Shown here one piece after another: positions 1 to 7,426 of a stretch of DNA of 19,420 bases. Source of the DNA: Candidatus Aerophobota bacterium. GTDB lineage: Bacteria; Aerophobota; Aerophobia; Aerophobales; B3-G15. A program made the translations under genes and the position numbers. Numbering within the stretch: position 1 is the first letter of the stretch; every line of letters begins with the position of its first letter. The stretch lies in the NCBI GenBank assembly GCA_030615365.1, contig JAUWZM010000052.1, positions 1-19,420 on the forward strand, given 5' to 3'. Below the pieces are notes generated by a model. It saw only the letters and a program-made list of their open reading frames with translations, was not told where the DNA came from and did no database searches.

Positions 1-1217
1 TCTGGTGCTATGTGGGGATACCTATAGCTTTTACCATAACCTAACTCTTTCATTAGTCTTGTTGGTGCATTTCTTATAGAAAGTGGTACTGGTAATGTCA
101 TACTATTTTTAACATCCTCTTTAACTAAATTATATGCTTTATATAATGAGTTGCTTTTTGGAGCTGTTGCCAGGTATGTTACTGCTTGAGCTAAAGCCAA
201 ATCTGCTTCAGGCATTCCTATAAATTCTACTGCTTGCTTTGCTGCAATTGCTACTTGTAATGCCTGAGGATCAGCATTTCCTACATCCTCAGATGCAAAT
301 CTTACTAATCTTCTTACAATATATAATGGATCCTCACCACCCTCTAACATTCTTGCGAGCCAATACAAAGATGCATCTGGGTCGCTACCCCTTAAACTTT
401 TATGAAGTGCTGATATCAGATTATAATGTTCTTCACCAGCCTTATCATACCTTAGTGGTTTATGCTGCATTACATCTATTAATTTTTTCATATTAATATT
501 TATTATTTTCTCTTCACCTACAGGTTTTGTTGTTTGAACAGATGTTTCAATAGCATTTAATGCTACCCTTGCATCTCCATCAGAAAATTGTGTAATAAAA
601 TCAATAACTTCTGGTTCAATTTCAATATTTAGATTTCCAAATCCTCTTTCATCGTCTTTAAGAGATCTTTTGATTATAATTTTTAAGTCATCTTTAGATA
701 AAGATTTTAAAGTATAAACTCTAGATCTTGAAAGTAATGGAGAGATAATTTCAAATGAGGGATTTTCAGTTGTTGCTGCTATTAATATAATAGTTCCGTC
801 CTCAACATATGGAAGAAATGTATCCTGTTGTGATTTATTGAATCTGTGTATCTCATCAATAAATAGTATAGTTTTTTTATTTTTAAAATCTCTAAGGTAT
901 TTTGCCTGTTCAATGACTTCTCTAATCTTTTTAACTCCAGATGATACAGCACTAAAAGATACAAAATTTGCATCTGTATATTTGGCAATTATCTTTGCTA
1001 AACTTGTTTTTCCTGACCCTGGAGGACCCCATAATATTATGGATCCAATCTCTCCAGATAAAATTGCACTCCTTAGTGCTTTTCCTTTTCCAATTATATG
1101 ATCCTGTCCTAATAGCTCATTCAAATCTTCGGGTCTCATTCTATCTGCAAGAGGAGTAATTACTTTTGTAAATCTTCCTTTTTTGGATTCTTGTTCAAAC
1201 AGATTTATTTCTTCCAT
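1..1217 (-). CDS. rarA: Replication-associated recombination protein A (RarA/MgsA AAA+ ATPase), 3' end beyond window
   Basis: This is a clamp-loader-like AAA+ ATPase of the RarA/MgsA/WRNIP1 family, which acts at stalled replication forks. About 405 codons are visible and the reading frame is open at the window edge, so the C-terminal end is missing. The Walker A motif is GPPGSGKT (residues 64-71). Walker B is ILFIDEIHRF (D121, E122), followed by the family-typical NKSQQD. A sensor region AATTENPSF and the later RRLVRFASEDVGNADPQAL segment are also RarA hallmarks. The N-terminal part carries PLADRMRPEDLNELLGQDHI, the usual RarA opening. The start is the ATG at 1217; the ribosome site in front of it (AGAG-like) is weak. 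It lies 27 bases downstream of the PPC-domain gene on the same strand and may be translated from a shared transcript. Recognition of the family is secure; only the visible part is annotated. Confidence 0.95.
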   Translation of the reverse strand, partial: MEEINLFEQESKKGRFTKVITPLADRMRPEDLNELLGQDHIIGKGKALRSAILSGEIGSIILWGPPGSGKTSLAKIIAKYTDANFVSFSAVSSGVKKIREVIEQAKYLRDFKNKKTILFIDEIHRFNKSQQDTFLPYVEDGTIILIAATTENPSFEIISPLLSRSRVYTLKSLSKDDLKIIIKRSLKDDERGFGNLNIEIEPEVIDFITQFSDGDARVALNAIETSVQTTKPVGEEKIININMKKLIDVMQHKPLRYDKAGEEHYNLISALHKSLRGSDPDASLYWLARMLEGGEDPLYIVRRLVRFASEDVGNADPQALQVAIAAKQAVEFIGMPEADLALAQAVTYLATAPKSNSLYKAYNLVKEDVKNSMTLPVPLSIRNAPTRLMKELGYGKSYRYPHIAP

Positions 1218-1244
1218 AACTCTAAATTTGTTTTCTTAATAAAT

Positions 1245-1637
1245 TTATTTTTTCCATAATTTGAGATTGGTTTCTCTATCAAATTTCCTTATTAATTTTT
1301 GTTCATAATTAAATATTATAATTTCAGCAGCAAAAATCTCTCCACTAAAAAGATGCCCGCCCTTTACATTTCCATCTTTATCAGCGAAATTTATATGAGC
1401 ATGTATAAAAATTTTATTTTCAAGAATTGAAACATTTCCTGTGCAGGAGGTAATCTCACACTCTTTATCAAATGAGCTTTTCATATATTGTTTTGAACTT
1501 TGGTTATAAAAACCATAAGTGATATTTTTTAAAGCTCCAATTACAATAACCCAGCCAGTTTTTATTCTTTCATCTTCACAAACTCTCTCTATTTCTGAAA
1601 TTAAATCCTTTCCATAACTTAACCTTGTAATAATCAT
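1245..1637 (-). CDS. PPC/DUF296-domain protein (plants-and-prokaryotes conserved domain)
   Basis: A small single-domain protein (130 residues from the chosen start) of the PPC/DUF296 family. In plants this domain is attached to AT-hooks; bacterial members are stand-alone trimers of uncertain function. Visible family features are the central GWVIVIGALKNITYGFYN strand pair, the histidine-rich HAHINFADKDGNVKGGHLFSG core (HAH and GGHL are the usual conserved, possibly metal-binding, histidines) and the following AAEIII strand. Two in-frame ATGs compete, at 1652 and 1637. I chose 1637 because GGAAAGGG sits five bases before it, while only a weak GAAAG precedes 1652; starting at 1652 would add five residues (MERVN). 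It lies just upstream of rarA on the same strand. Its function is not inferable beyond the fold, and a link to RarA is only positional. Confidence 0.8.
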   Translation of the reverse strand: MIITRLSYGKDLISEIERVCEDERIKTGWVIVIGALKNITYGFYNQSSKQYMKSSFDKECEITSCTGNVSILENKIFIHAHINFADKDGNVKGGHLFSGEIFAAEIIIFNYEQKLIRKFDRETNLKLWKK

Positions 1638-1680
1638 ATTTACCCTTTCCATAATCTTTCAAATTTTATTAAACCATCTC

Positions 1681-1722
1681 TTTGTGAACTACCTCTACCT
1701 GAAGGAAGGAGTCTTGGGCGAC
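1681..1722 (+). repeat. Possible relic of an IS200/IS605 (tnpB-type) element right end
   Basis: The segment contains GTGAACTACC, then an imperfect hairpin (CCTCTACCT facing AGGAAGG), then AGTCTTGGGCGACC. A 'GAACTACC - short stem - GGAG..CTTGGG' arrangement resembles the right-end/omega-RNA region found after tnpB genes in many clostridial IS605-type elements. No tnpB or tnpA frame is present, so it would be a solo end left by deletion or by the later IS256 insertion. This rests on pattern resemblance only; it could be chance. Confidence 0.25.
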
Positions 1723-1876
1723 CAATTCAAAGATAAAAAGAGATTTCCTACTAATATAACAAAAATATATTATAAATTCTTTAAAAAGTCAAACATAGGT
1801 TCGATTATTTATTTTGTTTATTTCTATTAAAATCATTTAAAAGATATGGATTTTTTAATTTAGGGACTGTGTTATA

Positions 1877-1890
1877 TTTTCTGTAAAATT
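1877..1890. repeat. IS256 element inner inverted repeat, left copy
   Basis: TTTTCTGTAAAATT, matched exactly in reverse orientation at 3193-3206. It lies about 75 bases before the transposase start and marks the left end region. Confidence 0.75.
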
Positions 1891-1966
1891 GTTCTTTGAA
1901 AATTTGAATGGGTCATCAAAATCCTTCATAATGTTTTAAAAAACATTTAAAAAGGAAGGTGAAAAG

Positions 1967-3193
1967 ATGACCCAAGTAAATAATACAGAAATAAAAGAAA
2001 TTTATCAAGAGGCAGTAGAAAAAGATGAAGACTTCATGAGAGAGCTATTAACTAAAGTTCTTCAAGAATTATTAGAGATTGAAAGAGATAAGCAGATAGG
2101 TGTAAAAGAATACATACGAGATAAAAAACAAAGAAAAGGCTTAAGAAACGGATACAAAAATAGAGAACTTAATACCAGGTTAGGTAAGTTAAAATTATTA
2201 AAACCACAGATAAGGGAGTTTCCTTTTAAAACAGATATGTTTGAAAATTATCAGAGAAGTGAGAAAGCACTAATTTCAGCAATTATTCAGATGGTAATAG
2301 ATGGTGTATCTACAAATAGGATAAAGAAGATAACAGATAAGTTATCATCTGACTTAAGCTTTTCTAAATCAACAGTTTCAAGACTAATAAAAGAGCTAGA
2401 TCCTATGATAGAGTCCTGGCGCAGTCAGAAATTAAATGAAAATTATAGTTACATTATTTCAGATGCTTGTTATTTCTATGTAAGAGAAAATTCTAAAGTA
2501 GTAAAAAGACCATTATTAATTTCTGTGGGAGTAGATATGAAAATAGATGAGAGTGAAGAGTCCTGGAGGGAACACATATTAAGTCTTAAAGAGAGAGGAC
2601 TAAAGACAGTAGGACTTACTATATCTGATAAACATAAGGGACTAGTTAAAGTATTAGAGGAAGAATTTGCTGGAAGTCCTCATCAAAGATGCATGGTTCA
2701 TTTTGAGAGAAATTTACTTTCTAAAGTACCTGCAAAGGAAAAAAAGCTCTTAAGTAGATATTTAAAGACAATATACAACTGCCCAGATAAAGAGATGGCA
2801 TTTAAAATAGCAAATTTAATATCAGATAAATACAGGGAGCGCTATCCTAAAGTATCTAAACTCTTAGATGAAAATGTAGAGGAAACATTAACATTTTACA
2901 GTTACCTGAGACATCATCACAGAAAGATAAGAACTACAAATCTAATAGAGGGAACATTAAATAGCATGCTTAAGAGACGTTCTAAGGTTGTTGGTATATT
3001 CCCTAACAGAGACTCTTGTATTAGATATGCTTGCTCTCTGCTTATGGAGATAGATGAAGAATGGCAAACTAATAGAAGGTATGTGAGAATGCTAAAAGAA
3101 GATAATGCTGCTGATTTTGATGAAGATCTCATAATAGAAATAACTCAATTAAAACAAAAATCAAAAATTAAGAAGGAATTGGTGACTCTTTGA
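1967..3193 (+). CDS. IS256-family (Mutator-type) DDE transposase
   Basis: A 408-residue transposase that catalyses cut-and-copy movement of its own element. Length and layout match the IS256/Mutator family (usually about 390-410 residues). The catalytic triad is visible as D166 (in ISDACYFYV), D221 (in TISDKHKGL) and E328 (in TTNLIEGTLNS), with the conserved RCMVHFERN (C242, H245) between the second aspartate and the glutamate. The N-terminal region has the family's DNA-binding helices, including RNGYKNRELNTRLG (residues 60-73). An AAGGAAGGTG ribosome site precedes the ATG. The reading frame is undamaged, so the enzyme could be active. The last base of the stop codon is the first base of the right inverted repeat, which is compact but normal for such elements. 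Confidence 0.95.
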   Translation: MTQVNNTEIKEIYQEAVEKDEDFMRELLTKVLQELLEIERDKQIGVKEYIRDKKQRKGLRNGYKNRELNTRLGKLKLLKPQIREFPFKTDMFENYQRSEKALISAIIQMVIDGVSTNRIKKITDKLSSDLSFSKSTVSRLIKELDPMIESWRSQKLNENYSYIISDACYFYVRENSKVVKRPLLISVGVDMKIDESEESWREHILSLKERGLKTVGLTISDKHKGLVKVLEEEFAGSPHQRCMVHFERNLLSKVPAKEKKLLSRYLKTIYNCPDKEMAFKIANLISDKYRERYPKVSKLLDENVEETLTFYSYLRHHHRKIRTTNLIEGTLNSMLKRRSKVVGIFPNRDSCIRYACSLLMEIDEEWQTNRRYVRMLKEDNAADFDEDLIIEITQLKQKSKIKKELVTL

Positions 3194-3206
3194 ATTTTAC
3201 AGAAAA
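3193..3206. repeat. IS256 element inner inverted repeat, right copy
   Basis: AATTTTACAGAAAA, the exact reverse complement of 1877-1890. It begins at the last base of the transposase stop codon. Confidence 0.75.
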
Positions 3207-3263
3207 ATTGGGATTGACTCATTTATTTGCAACTTATAAATTAAAATATTAAACTTTATATTA

Positions 3264-4124
3264 GGTAATTAGTTATCAAAATTGACCTTAGTACATTGAC
3301 AATTCCCTGATAATATAGTAGATTTTGGTCATGAAAAATTGTCCTCGCTGTGGCAGTAAAAAATTTTGGCAATATTCCAGTGGACAGGAGCGTTGTTCTA
3401 ACTGTAGATTAACTAGAAAGTTTGATAAAACTGTTTGGCAAAGAACTAGAATCTCTCCTTATTGGAAGGGTAGATTGGTAGAGTTCTTCTGTTTAGGTGT
3501 TCCTGCTTATAGATTAAGATTTCAGGTGCCATACAGTCAACCAACTATTCAGAGATGGTTTAGAATCCTAAGAGAGACCATCTATCAACAAACGATGAAA
3601 GAACTTGAGCCTTTATCAGGACAGATTGAGATGGATGAAACAATGTTCGGTGGTAGAAGACCTGGTAAACGTGGCTGGGGAGCTACTGAAAAACATATAG
3701 TATTTGGTATCTATCAGAGAAATGGTAAAGTCTTAACTTTTCCTATTTCATTAAGAGCTAAAGACAGTATGATTCCCTTAATCACTCATTACACTAAAGC
3801 TGGAAGTCTATATTATACTGATGACTGGTTTGCATATACATTTCTACCCATAAGGGGTAATCATGTTGTTGTTACAAAAGAAAAGGGATTACCTAAAGGA
3901 CGTGATCACTTAAATAGTATTGAAGGTTTCTGGTCTTATGCTAAGCATTGACTCTATCAATATCGTGGTGTTTAAAAACAATATTTTCATCTATACTTAA
4001 AAGAGATAGAATGGAGATTTAACCATCGTAACAAGAATTTAGTTGTACTAGTACGTAAGTTACTAAATCAGAGAATTAAAGTTGTCAAAGAACAAAGTTA
4101 GTGCACTTTTGTTTAGGTATTACC
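3264..4124 (+). mobile_element. IS1595-family insertion sequence, degenerate
   Basis: The element contains an IS1595/ISXO2-type transposase gene broken by two stop codons. Imperfect terminal repeats are seen: GGTAATTAGTTATCAAAATTG from 3264 resembles the reverse complement of 4101-4124 (GGTAATACCTAAACAAAAGTG), with GGTAAT and CAAAA shared. Limits are approximate and no target duplication was recognised. It lies only about 40 bases after the IS256 element, and its right end cuts into a minus-strand gene remnant. Confidence 0.6.
3331..4101 (+). pseudogene. IS1595-family (ISXO2-like) transposase with two in-frame stop codons
   Basis: Reading in one frame gives an N-terminal zinc ribbon (CPRC...CSNC), a helical segment, then the DDE-type core: QIEMDETMFGG, a second aspartate in YTDDWFAY, and HLNSIEGFWSYAKH. 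The frame then hits TGA at 3949, continues as LYQYRGV, hits TAA at 3973, and continues as KQYFHLYLKEIEWRFNHRN to a normal TAG at 4099. The sequence after the stops (YLKEIEWRFNHR) is the usual C-terminal block of this family, so this is decay by nonsense mutation with no frame change. The TGA sits where an aromatic or basic residue is expected and could be a TGG to TGA change. The first fragment alone (to 3951) lacks the C-terminal helix block and is probably inactive. The start is ATG 3331; a TTG at 3325 is possible. Confidence 0.85.
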
Positions 4125-4607
4125 TTCATTTTTATGATTTTCAAGAATATCAGAGATAATCTTAAGAAGCTCCTCTTGACCTCTTATTAAAATTACTTTA
4201 CGATTTTTACTAATAAGTTTAAGTTCTGGACTATCTAGAGTTAGATCAACTTTCCCAATTTTATTTAAGATATATCTAGTTTCATCAAAATCCGGTCCAT
4301 AAATAATTTTTATATCAGGTAAAGTTCTAAGAGAAAATCTTTTTCTAGGTAAAAGAGTTTGTACAATAGATTCTGGATTTATATCAGGCAAGGGGTCTCG
4401 GGGTCTCAATTGAGTGAGTAATACTCCCTTAAAATATTTTGAATATACACCAAGTTCAGACATTTTCTTTCTAATATTTTTTACTTTATATACAATAACA
4501 TCGTGTAACTGGGACTCCTCAGAGTTATTAAAATCTATACACCTTATTGGTATTTGTTCTTGAAGTTTCTGCCTCATGTAACCCAGCTGCCTTGCTTTTT
4601 GATTCAT
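4113..4607 (-). pseudogene. Gene remnant; resembles C-terminal end of an N6-adenine DNA methyltransferase/R-M protein
   Basis: A 164-codon frame with no recognisable N-terminal domain. The segment LQEQIPIRCIDFNNSEESQLHDVIVYKVKNIRKKMSEL resembles the end of the target-recognition region in Eco57I/TaqI-class N6-adenine methyltransferases, where a 'PIR.IDF..PEE...HD.IV..V' pattern is common. The methyltransferase motifs themselves (NPPY and the SAM-binding glycine loop) are absent, so at most the C-terminal part survives. The first methionine has no ribosome site and an in-frame stop lies two codons upstream, consistent with truncation at a rearrangement joint near 4608-4620. The last residues and the stop codon are supplied by the right end of the IS1595 element, so the C-terminus is also cut. 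The family call is tentative; that it is a fragment is more secure. Confidence 0.35.
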
Positions 4608-4633
4608 CCATTGTTAATAGGAGGAAATCTTAA

Positions 4634-5423
4634 ATGGCACCATTTATTATTAACGGTATTTTAATTGTAGTCGGTGGATTTATAAGCTTGTTTGTACCCA
4701 TGAGGATAAAAAATGAAAATATCGAACTAAAGTTTATGCAAACCACATCCATTGGTGAACTTAAAGGCATCTTGACCGATAACGCTGCAGCCGGTCTTGA
4801 AGGATACAGGAATTATGTTGAATTAAAGAGCCTTACTGGCTCTGATAAACCTCAAAAAGCTCCATTTTCTGACAAAAAGTAGCTTATTACAATGCTAACC
4901 TTTACCAGGTATATGAAGAAGAGGAAACACATACCGACAGCAAAGGCACCAAGAGGAGTATAAAAAAGAATGAAACACTCGTGACCAACCAGAAAAGCTC
5001 AAATCCGATTTCACTTAAAGATGCCGGATCGGGGGAAAAGGTCGATATCTATATTTCACAATCCGGCCTGCAGCTTGACACATTGAAGACCCTATATAAA
5101 TTTGAACCTTTCCACAATATTAAGAAGTATAATTTTTTTGGTAATTATAGATATAAAAATTTGGGTTTGAGAACACTAGGTTTCAGGATGGTGGAAAACA
5201 CAATCCCTATAGGGACAATCCCTGTATGTACTGGGAGAAGCTGTTCTTGAGGGTACCAGAGTCATTGTAGGTAGGCCGGAGGGACGGCAAGAAACCATTT
5301 ATCGTGTCAGTAAAAAAAGAGGCCGACATCATACAGGCTAATAAAAGCTGTGCGAGAGCTGCCCTTATAATCGGTATATTGATCGCACTTGCAGGTATTC
5401 TTGTGATGATTTTCATGAAGTGA
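4634..5423 (+). pseudogene. GIDE-domain (E3 ubiquitin-ligase-like) membrane protein, broken by three frameshifts
   Basis: The gene starts with a strong ribosome site (AGGAGG, 4620-4625) and an N-terminal membrane segment (APFIINGILIVVGGFISLFV). A GIDE-type domain follows: IGELKGILTDNAAAGLEGYRNYVELKSLTG, then KKVAYYNANLYQVYEEEETH, then SISLKDAGSGEKVDIY-like sequence, and a C-terminal hydrophobic helix (LIIGILIALAGILVMIFMK). Three single-base changes break it: one base missing in the A-run near 4876-4880 (giving a TAG), one extra A near 5217, and one extra G near 5281-5283. Correcting these gives one continuous protein of about 263 residues ending at 5423. The bacterial role of GIDE proteins is unknown. 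Either true decay or run-length sequencing error would explain the pattern; all three changes sit in or next to short repeats. Confidence 0.7.
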
Positions 5424-5440
5424 TTTTAAATAAAAGCAAT

Positions 5441-6391
5441 CTACTTTTGGGATCTCCGTGACAGGGTTACACGGCCTATTATCCCTTCAATGCCATTTGG
5501 GAAGAAAAAGATCCCCAGCATTAATAGAACGGCTAAAGAGATAAAAAATGGGTATGGATTTTGTCTTGTAGCAAACAGCTCAAAGAACAGAGAAAGGAAT
5601 ATTGCACTGATCATACCTCCCCTCAAGCTCCCGACTCCACCGATTACTCCCATTACAAGAACATTAAAAGAGATGATGGGAGCAAAGACAGTTGTTGTAT
5701 CTATATAGCCTCCCCGGGGTACTATGGCAGCCGCAGCGATACCGATAAAAAAAGCACTGATGCTGAAAGTCAGGGATTTATAACGGGCGGTATTTATACC
5801 GACGATACTGGCAAGGTCCTCATTTCCTTTGATGCAGGACAGGCCGTAACCAAACCTTGAATTCTTCAAGAAGAAAGCCGCAAGCAGGGTTATTATGGTG
5901 ATAACAAGTAGTACATTATAAATGGTAGATATGGGAACAATAGTCACTGTCCTACCACTAAGATAGGACACTGCCTGCTCATAATAGAGAACCAGTGAGG
6001 CGAACAATAGAACCATTGCATATGAAGCAATTGTAAAATACGGACCCCTGATCCTGAGAAAGATTATACCAAGAAGGTAAGCTACAACAAAGGATATTAT
6101 ACCGACCAGGGGAATAGCCAGTAAGTAAGGTATCCTGGTGGATATTATTGCATAAGAATATCCTGCGATTCCATATATCGCTGCCACACCCAGGAAGAGA
6201 TACCCGGTAAACCCGGAAAATATGTTCCATGCTATAACCAGGTGGACATATAAGATTATTGTTAGCAATATCTGGAGAATATACCGCGAGGAATACAAGG
6301 GTACAGTAAATAAGACTACGATCACGATAATACCTATTATCCAAACCGGTGCTTTTATGTTCCTTATTGCTATCACTGTCCTGTTTTTCAT
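5441..6391 (-). CDS. livM: LivM-type branched-chain amino acid ABC transporter permease
   Basis: A 316-residue inner-membrane permease of the HAAT/LivM family with about 8-10 hydrophobic helices. The family-typical region GSRFGYGLSCIKGNEDLASIVGIN-like (here NSRFGYGLSCIKGNEDLASIVGIN, around residues 178-200) is the cytoplasmic loop that contacts the ATPases, and VMGVIGGVGSLRGGMISA follows in the C-terminal half. It pairs with LivH just upstream (9 bases between the livH stop and this start), and should form the membrane channel with LivG and LivF encoded on the opposite strand. It is the last gene of the minus-strand arm; its stop is 17 bases from the end of the GIDE pseudogene, and no terminator hairpin is seen there. 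Substrate cannot be assumed to be an amino acid, as this permease class serves many small organic compounds. Confidence 0.93.
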   Translation of the reverse strand: MKNRTVIAIRNIKAPVWIIGIIVIVVLFTVPLYSSRYILQILLTIILYVHLVIAWNIFSGFTGYLFLGVAAIYGIAGYSYAIISTRIPYLLAIPLVGIISFVVAYLLGIIFLRIRGPYFTIASYAMVLLFASLVLYYEQAVSYLSGRTVTIVPISTIYNVLLVITIITLLAAFFLKNSRFGYGLSCIKGNEDLASIVGINTARYKSLTFSISAFFIGIAAAAIVPRGGYIDTTTVFAPIISFNVLVMGVIGGVGSLRGGMISAIFLSLFFELFATRQNPYPFFISLAVLLMLGIFFFPNGIEGIIGRVTLSRRSQK

Positions 6392-6400
6392 TTATTTACC

Positions 6401-7276
6401 TCACATATTCTTAAATAAGCCTGAGGGCCTGATCAAAAGTATAGTTACAAATAAGGCATAGACGAATGCAATTTTAAGCAAAGGTGCAGTGAAAAACATG
6501 ACAAGGACCTCCGCCAGGGCAACAATAAAGCCTGCTATCAAAGCTCCCTTAACACTTCCTATTCCCCCAATAATAGTTACCACAATAGCAATCATGGTAA
6601 ATTCTACCCCCTGGTAAGGGCTCATAACGAAGTTAAAGCTGTACAGGGTTCCACCCAGGCCAGCTGTAAAGAAAGCTATGAAAAAGATAACGAAGTGTAC
6701 AGTATCCACATTTATTCCCATAAGTTTTGCAGCATCATTATCATCAAAAACACATTTGATGCTTAGCCCGACCCAGGTCCTCTTGATTATCAACCATATG
6801 ATTCCCAGCGACGACAATGAAAGGACTATGGTCAATAGCTTCCTGAATGGGATAATAGTACTGGAAAAAACCAGGCTCTCCGGACCAGGAAAGGTCTGTG
6901 GATTTGCTGTAAATATTACCGCCAGAGCATTAGAAGCTATCCAGGCCAATGCAAAGGTCATGATCAATGTTGTGTATTCCCTGTCAGTCCTGGAGATAGG
7001 CCGCATTAGAATGCGGGAGAAACCTCCAATCTTATACAGGGCCATCCCAAAAATACCCATCAGGATTGGAACAATGATAAGCAGCCATAATGGTGCTATA
7101 CCCAGTGCTGATACAAATATAAAAGTGAGATAAGCTCCAACGATCATGAAATCTCCGTGAGACAAGTTGATTGTCTGGGAAACACCATAAAGAAGGCTCA
7201 AGCCAACACCTATCAGTACATATATGGAACCCAGAAAGATACCACTGACCGCAAGGTTAAGCACGGTTGTTAGCAT
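6401..7276 (-). CDS. livH: LivH-type branched-chain amino acid ABC transporter permease
   Basis: A 291-residue permease with the LivH opening GIFLGSIYVLIGVGLSLLYGVSQTINLSHGDFMIVGAY, a hallmark of the family, several transmembrane helices, the KRTWVGLSIKCVFDDNDAAKLMGIN loop that docks the ATPase, and VVTIIGGIGSVKGALIAG near the C-terminus. GGAGGAAAG stands 5 bases before the ATG. It is preceded on the same transcript by the PEP-hydrolase-like gene with a 145-base gap that can fold into a stem-loop, and followed closely by livM. Together the two permeases make the heterodimeric pore of the importer. Confidence 0.93.
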   Translation of the reverse strand: MLTTVLNLAVSGIFLGSIYVLIGVGLSLLYGVSQTINLSHGDFMIVGAYLTFIFVSALGIAPLWLLIIVPILMGIFGMALYKIGGFSRILMRPISRTDREYTTLIMTFALAWIASNALAVIFTANPQTFPGPESLVFSSTIIPFRKLLTIVLSLSSLGIIWLIIKRTWVGLSIKCVFDDNDAAKLMGINVDTVHFVIFFIAFFTAGLGGTLYSFNFVMSPYQGVEFTMIAIVVTIIGGIGSVKGALIAGFIVALAEVLVMFFTAPLLKIAFVYALFVTILLIRPSGLFKNM

Positions 7277-7385
7277 ATATTCTTTCCTCCATATTTCTAG
7301 ATCTGATTTTGAATGTAGCCACCCTTACATCTTCCTGATTGTAGCAGGTATAATCCTTGCCCCAGATCAGAAAGATGTTACAAAT

Positions 7386-7426
7386 AGTAAGCATAATCTT
7401 AATAAAAACTGTAATTACTGCTTACT
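7386..7426 (-). other. Intercistronic stem-loop between PEP-hydrolase-like gene and livH
   Basis: AGTAAGCA (7386-7393) and TGCTTACT (7419-7426) are exact inverted repeats, and TAAT/ATTA just inside can extend the stem past a bulged base. It overlaps the stop codon of the upstream gene. No T-run follows, so a processing or mRNA-stability role is more likely than termination. The rest of 7277-7421 shows only the livH ribosome site. Confidence 0.4.

Larger units (their letters stand above)
1653..1966. other. Gene-free AT-rich stretch ahead of the IS256 element
   Basis: No credible coding frame is seen. The right part, from about 1864, is the left end of the IS256-family element and its leader, with an AAGGAAGGTG ribosome site just before the transposase start. 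The left part (about 1681-1722) holds a short, more GC-rich island in otherwise AT-rich DNA that resembles an IS605/tnpB element end (separate entry). The promoter of the PPC gene should also lie here on the minus strand, but no convincing -35/-10 pair was found. Confidence 0.5.
1864..3222 (+). mobile_element. IS256-family insertion sequence, apparently intact
   Basis: The element is defined by a full-length transposase gene and by a perfect 14-base inverted repeat, TTTTCTGTAAAATT at 1877-1890 and its reverse complement at 3193-3206. The outer parts of the two ends match only weakly (GGGACTGTG... on the left, ...GATTGACTC on the right), so the outer limits are approximate to within several bases. 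No clean 8-bp target duplication could be identified at the chosen limits. Confidence 0.7.

Noticed and set aside
239..1159. Short plus- and minus-strand frames across the rarA region
   Set aside because: The rarA frame itself is open through the whole stretch with all AAA+ motifs; the others are shadows.
3949..3975. Stop-codon recoding (TGA as Trp) in the IS1595 transposase
   Set aside because: A TAA follows eight codons later in the same frame, and intact genes in the window use TGA as a normal stop.
5205..5214. Palindrome CCCTATAGGG with nearby direct repeat ACAATCCCT
   Set aside because: It encodes part of the GIDE pseudogene and is too short for a terminator; it may only have promoted the nearby one-base insertion.
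5490..5860. Plus-strand open frames opposite livM (and similar ones opposite livH, the barrels, livJ and UPF0261)
   Set aside because: They are antisense to clear genes, have no ribosome sites, and their proteins show no family features; they are frame shadows.
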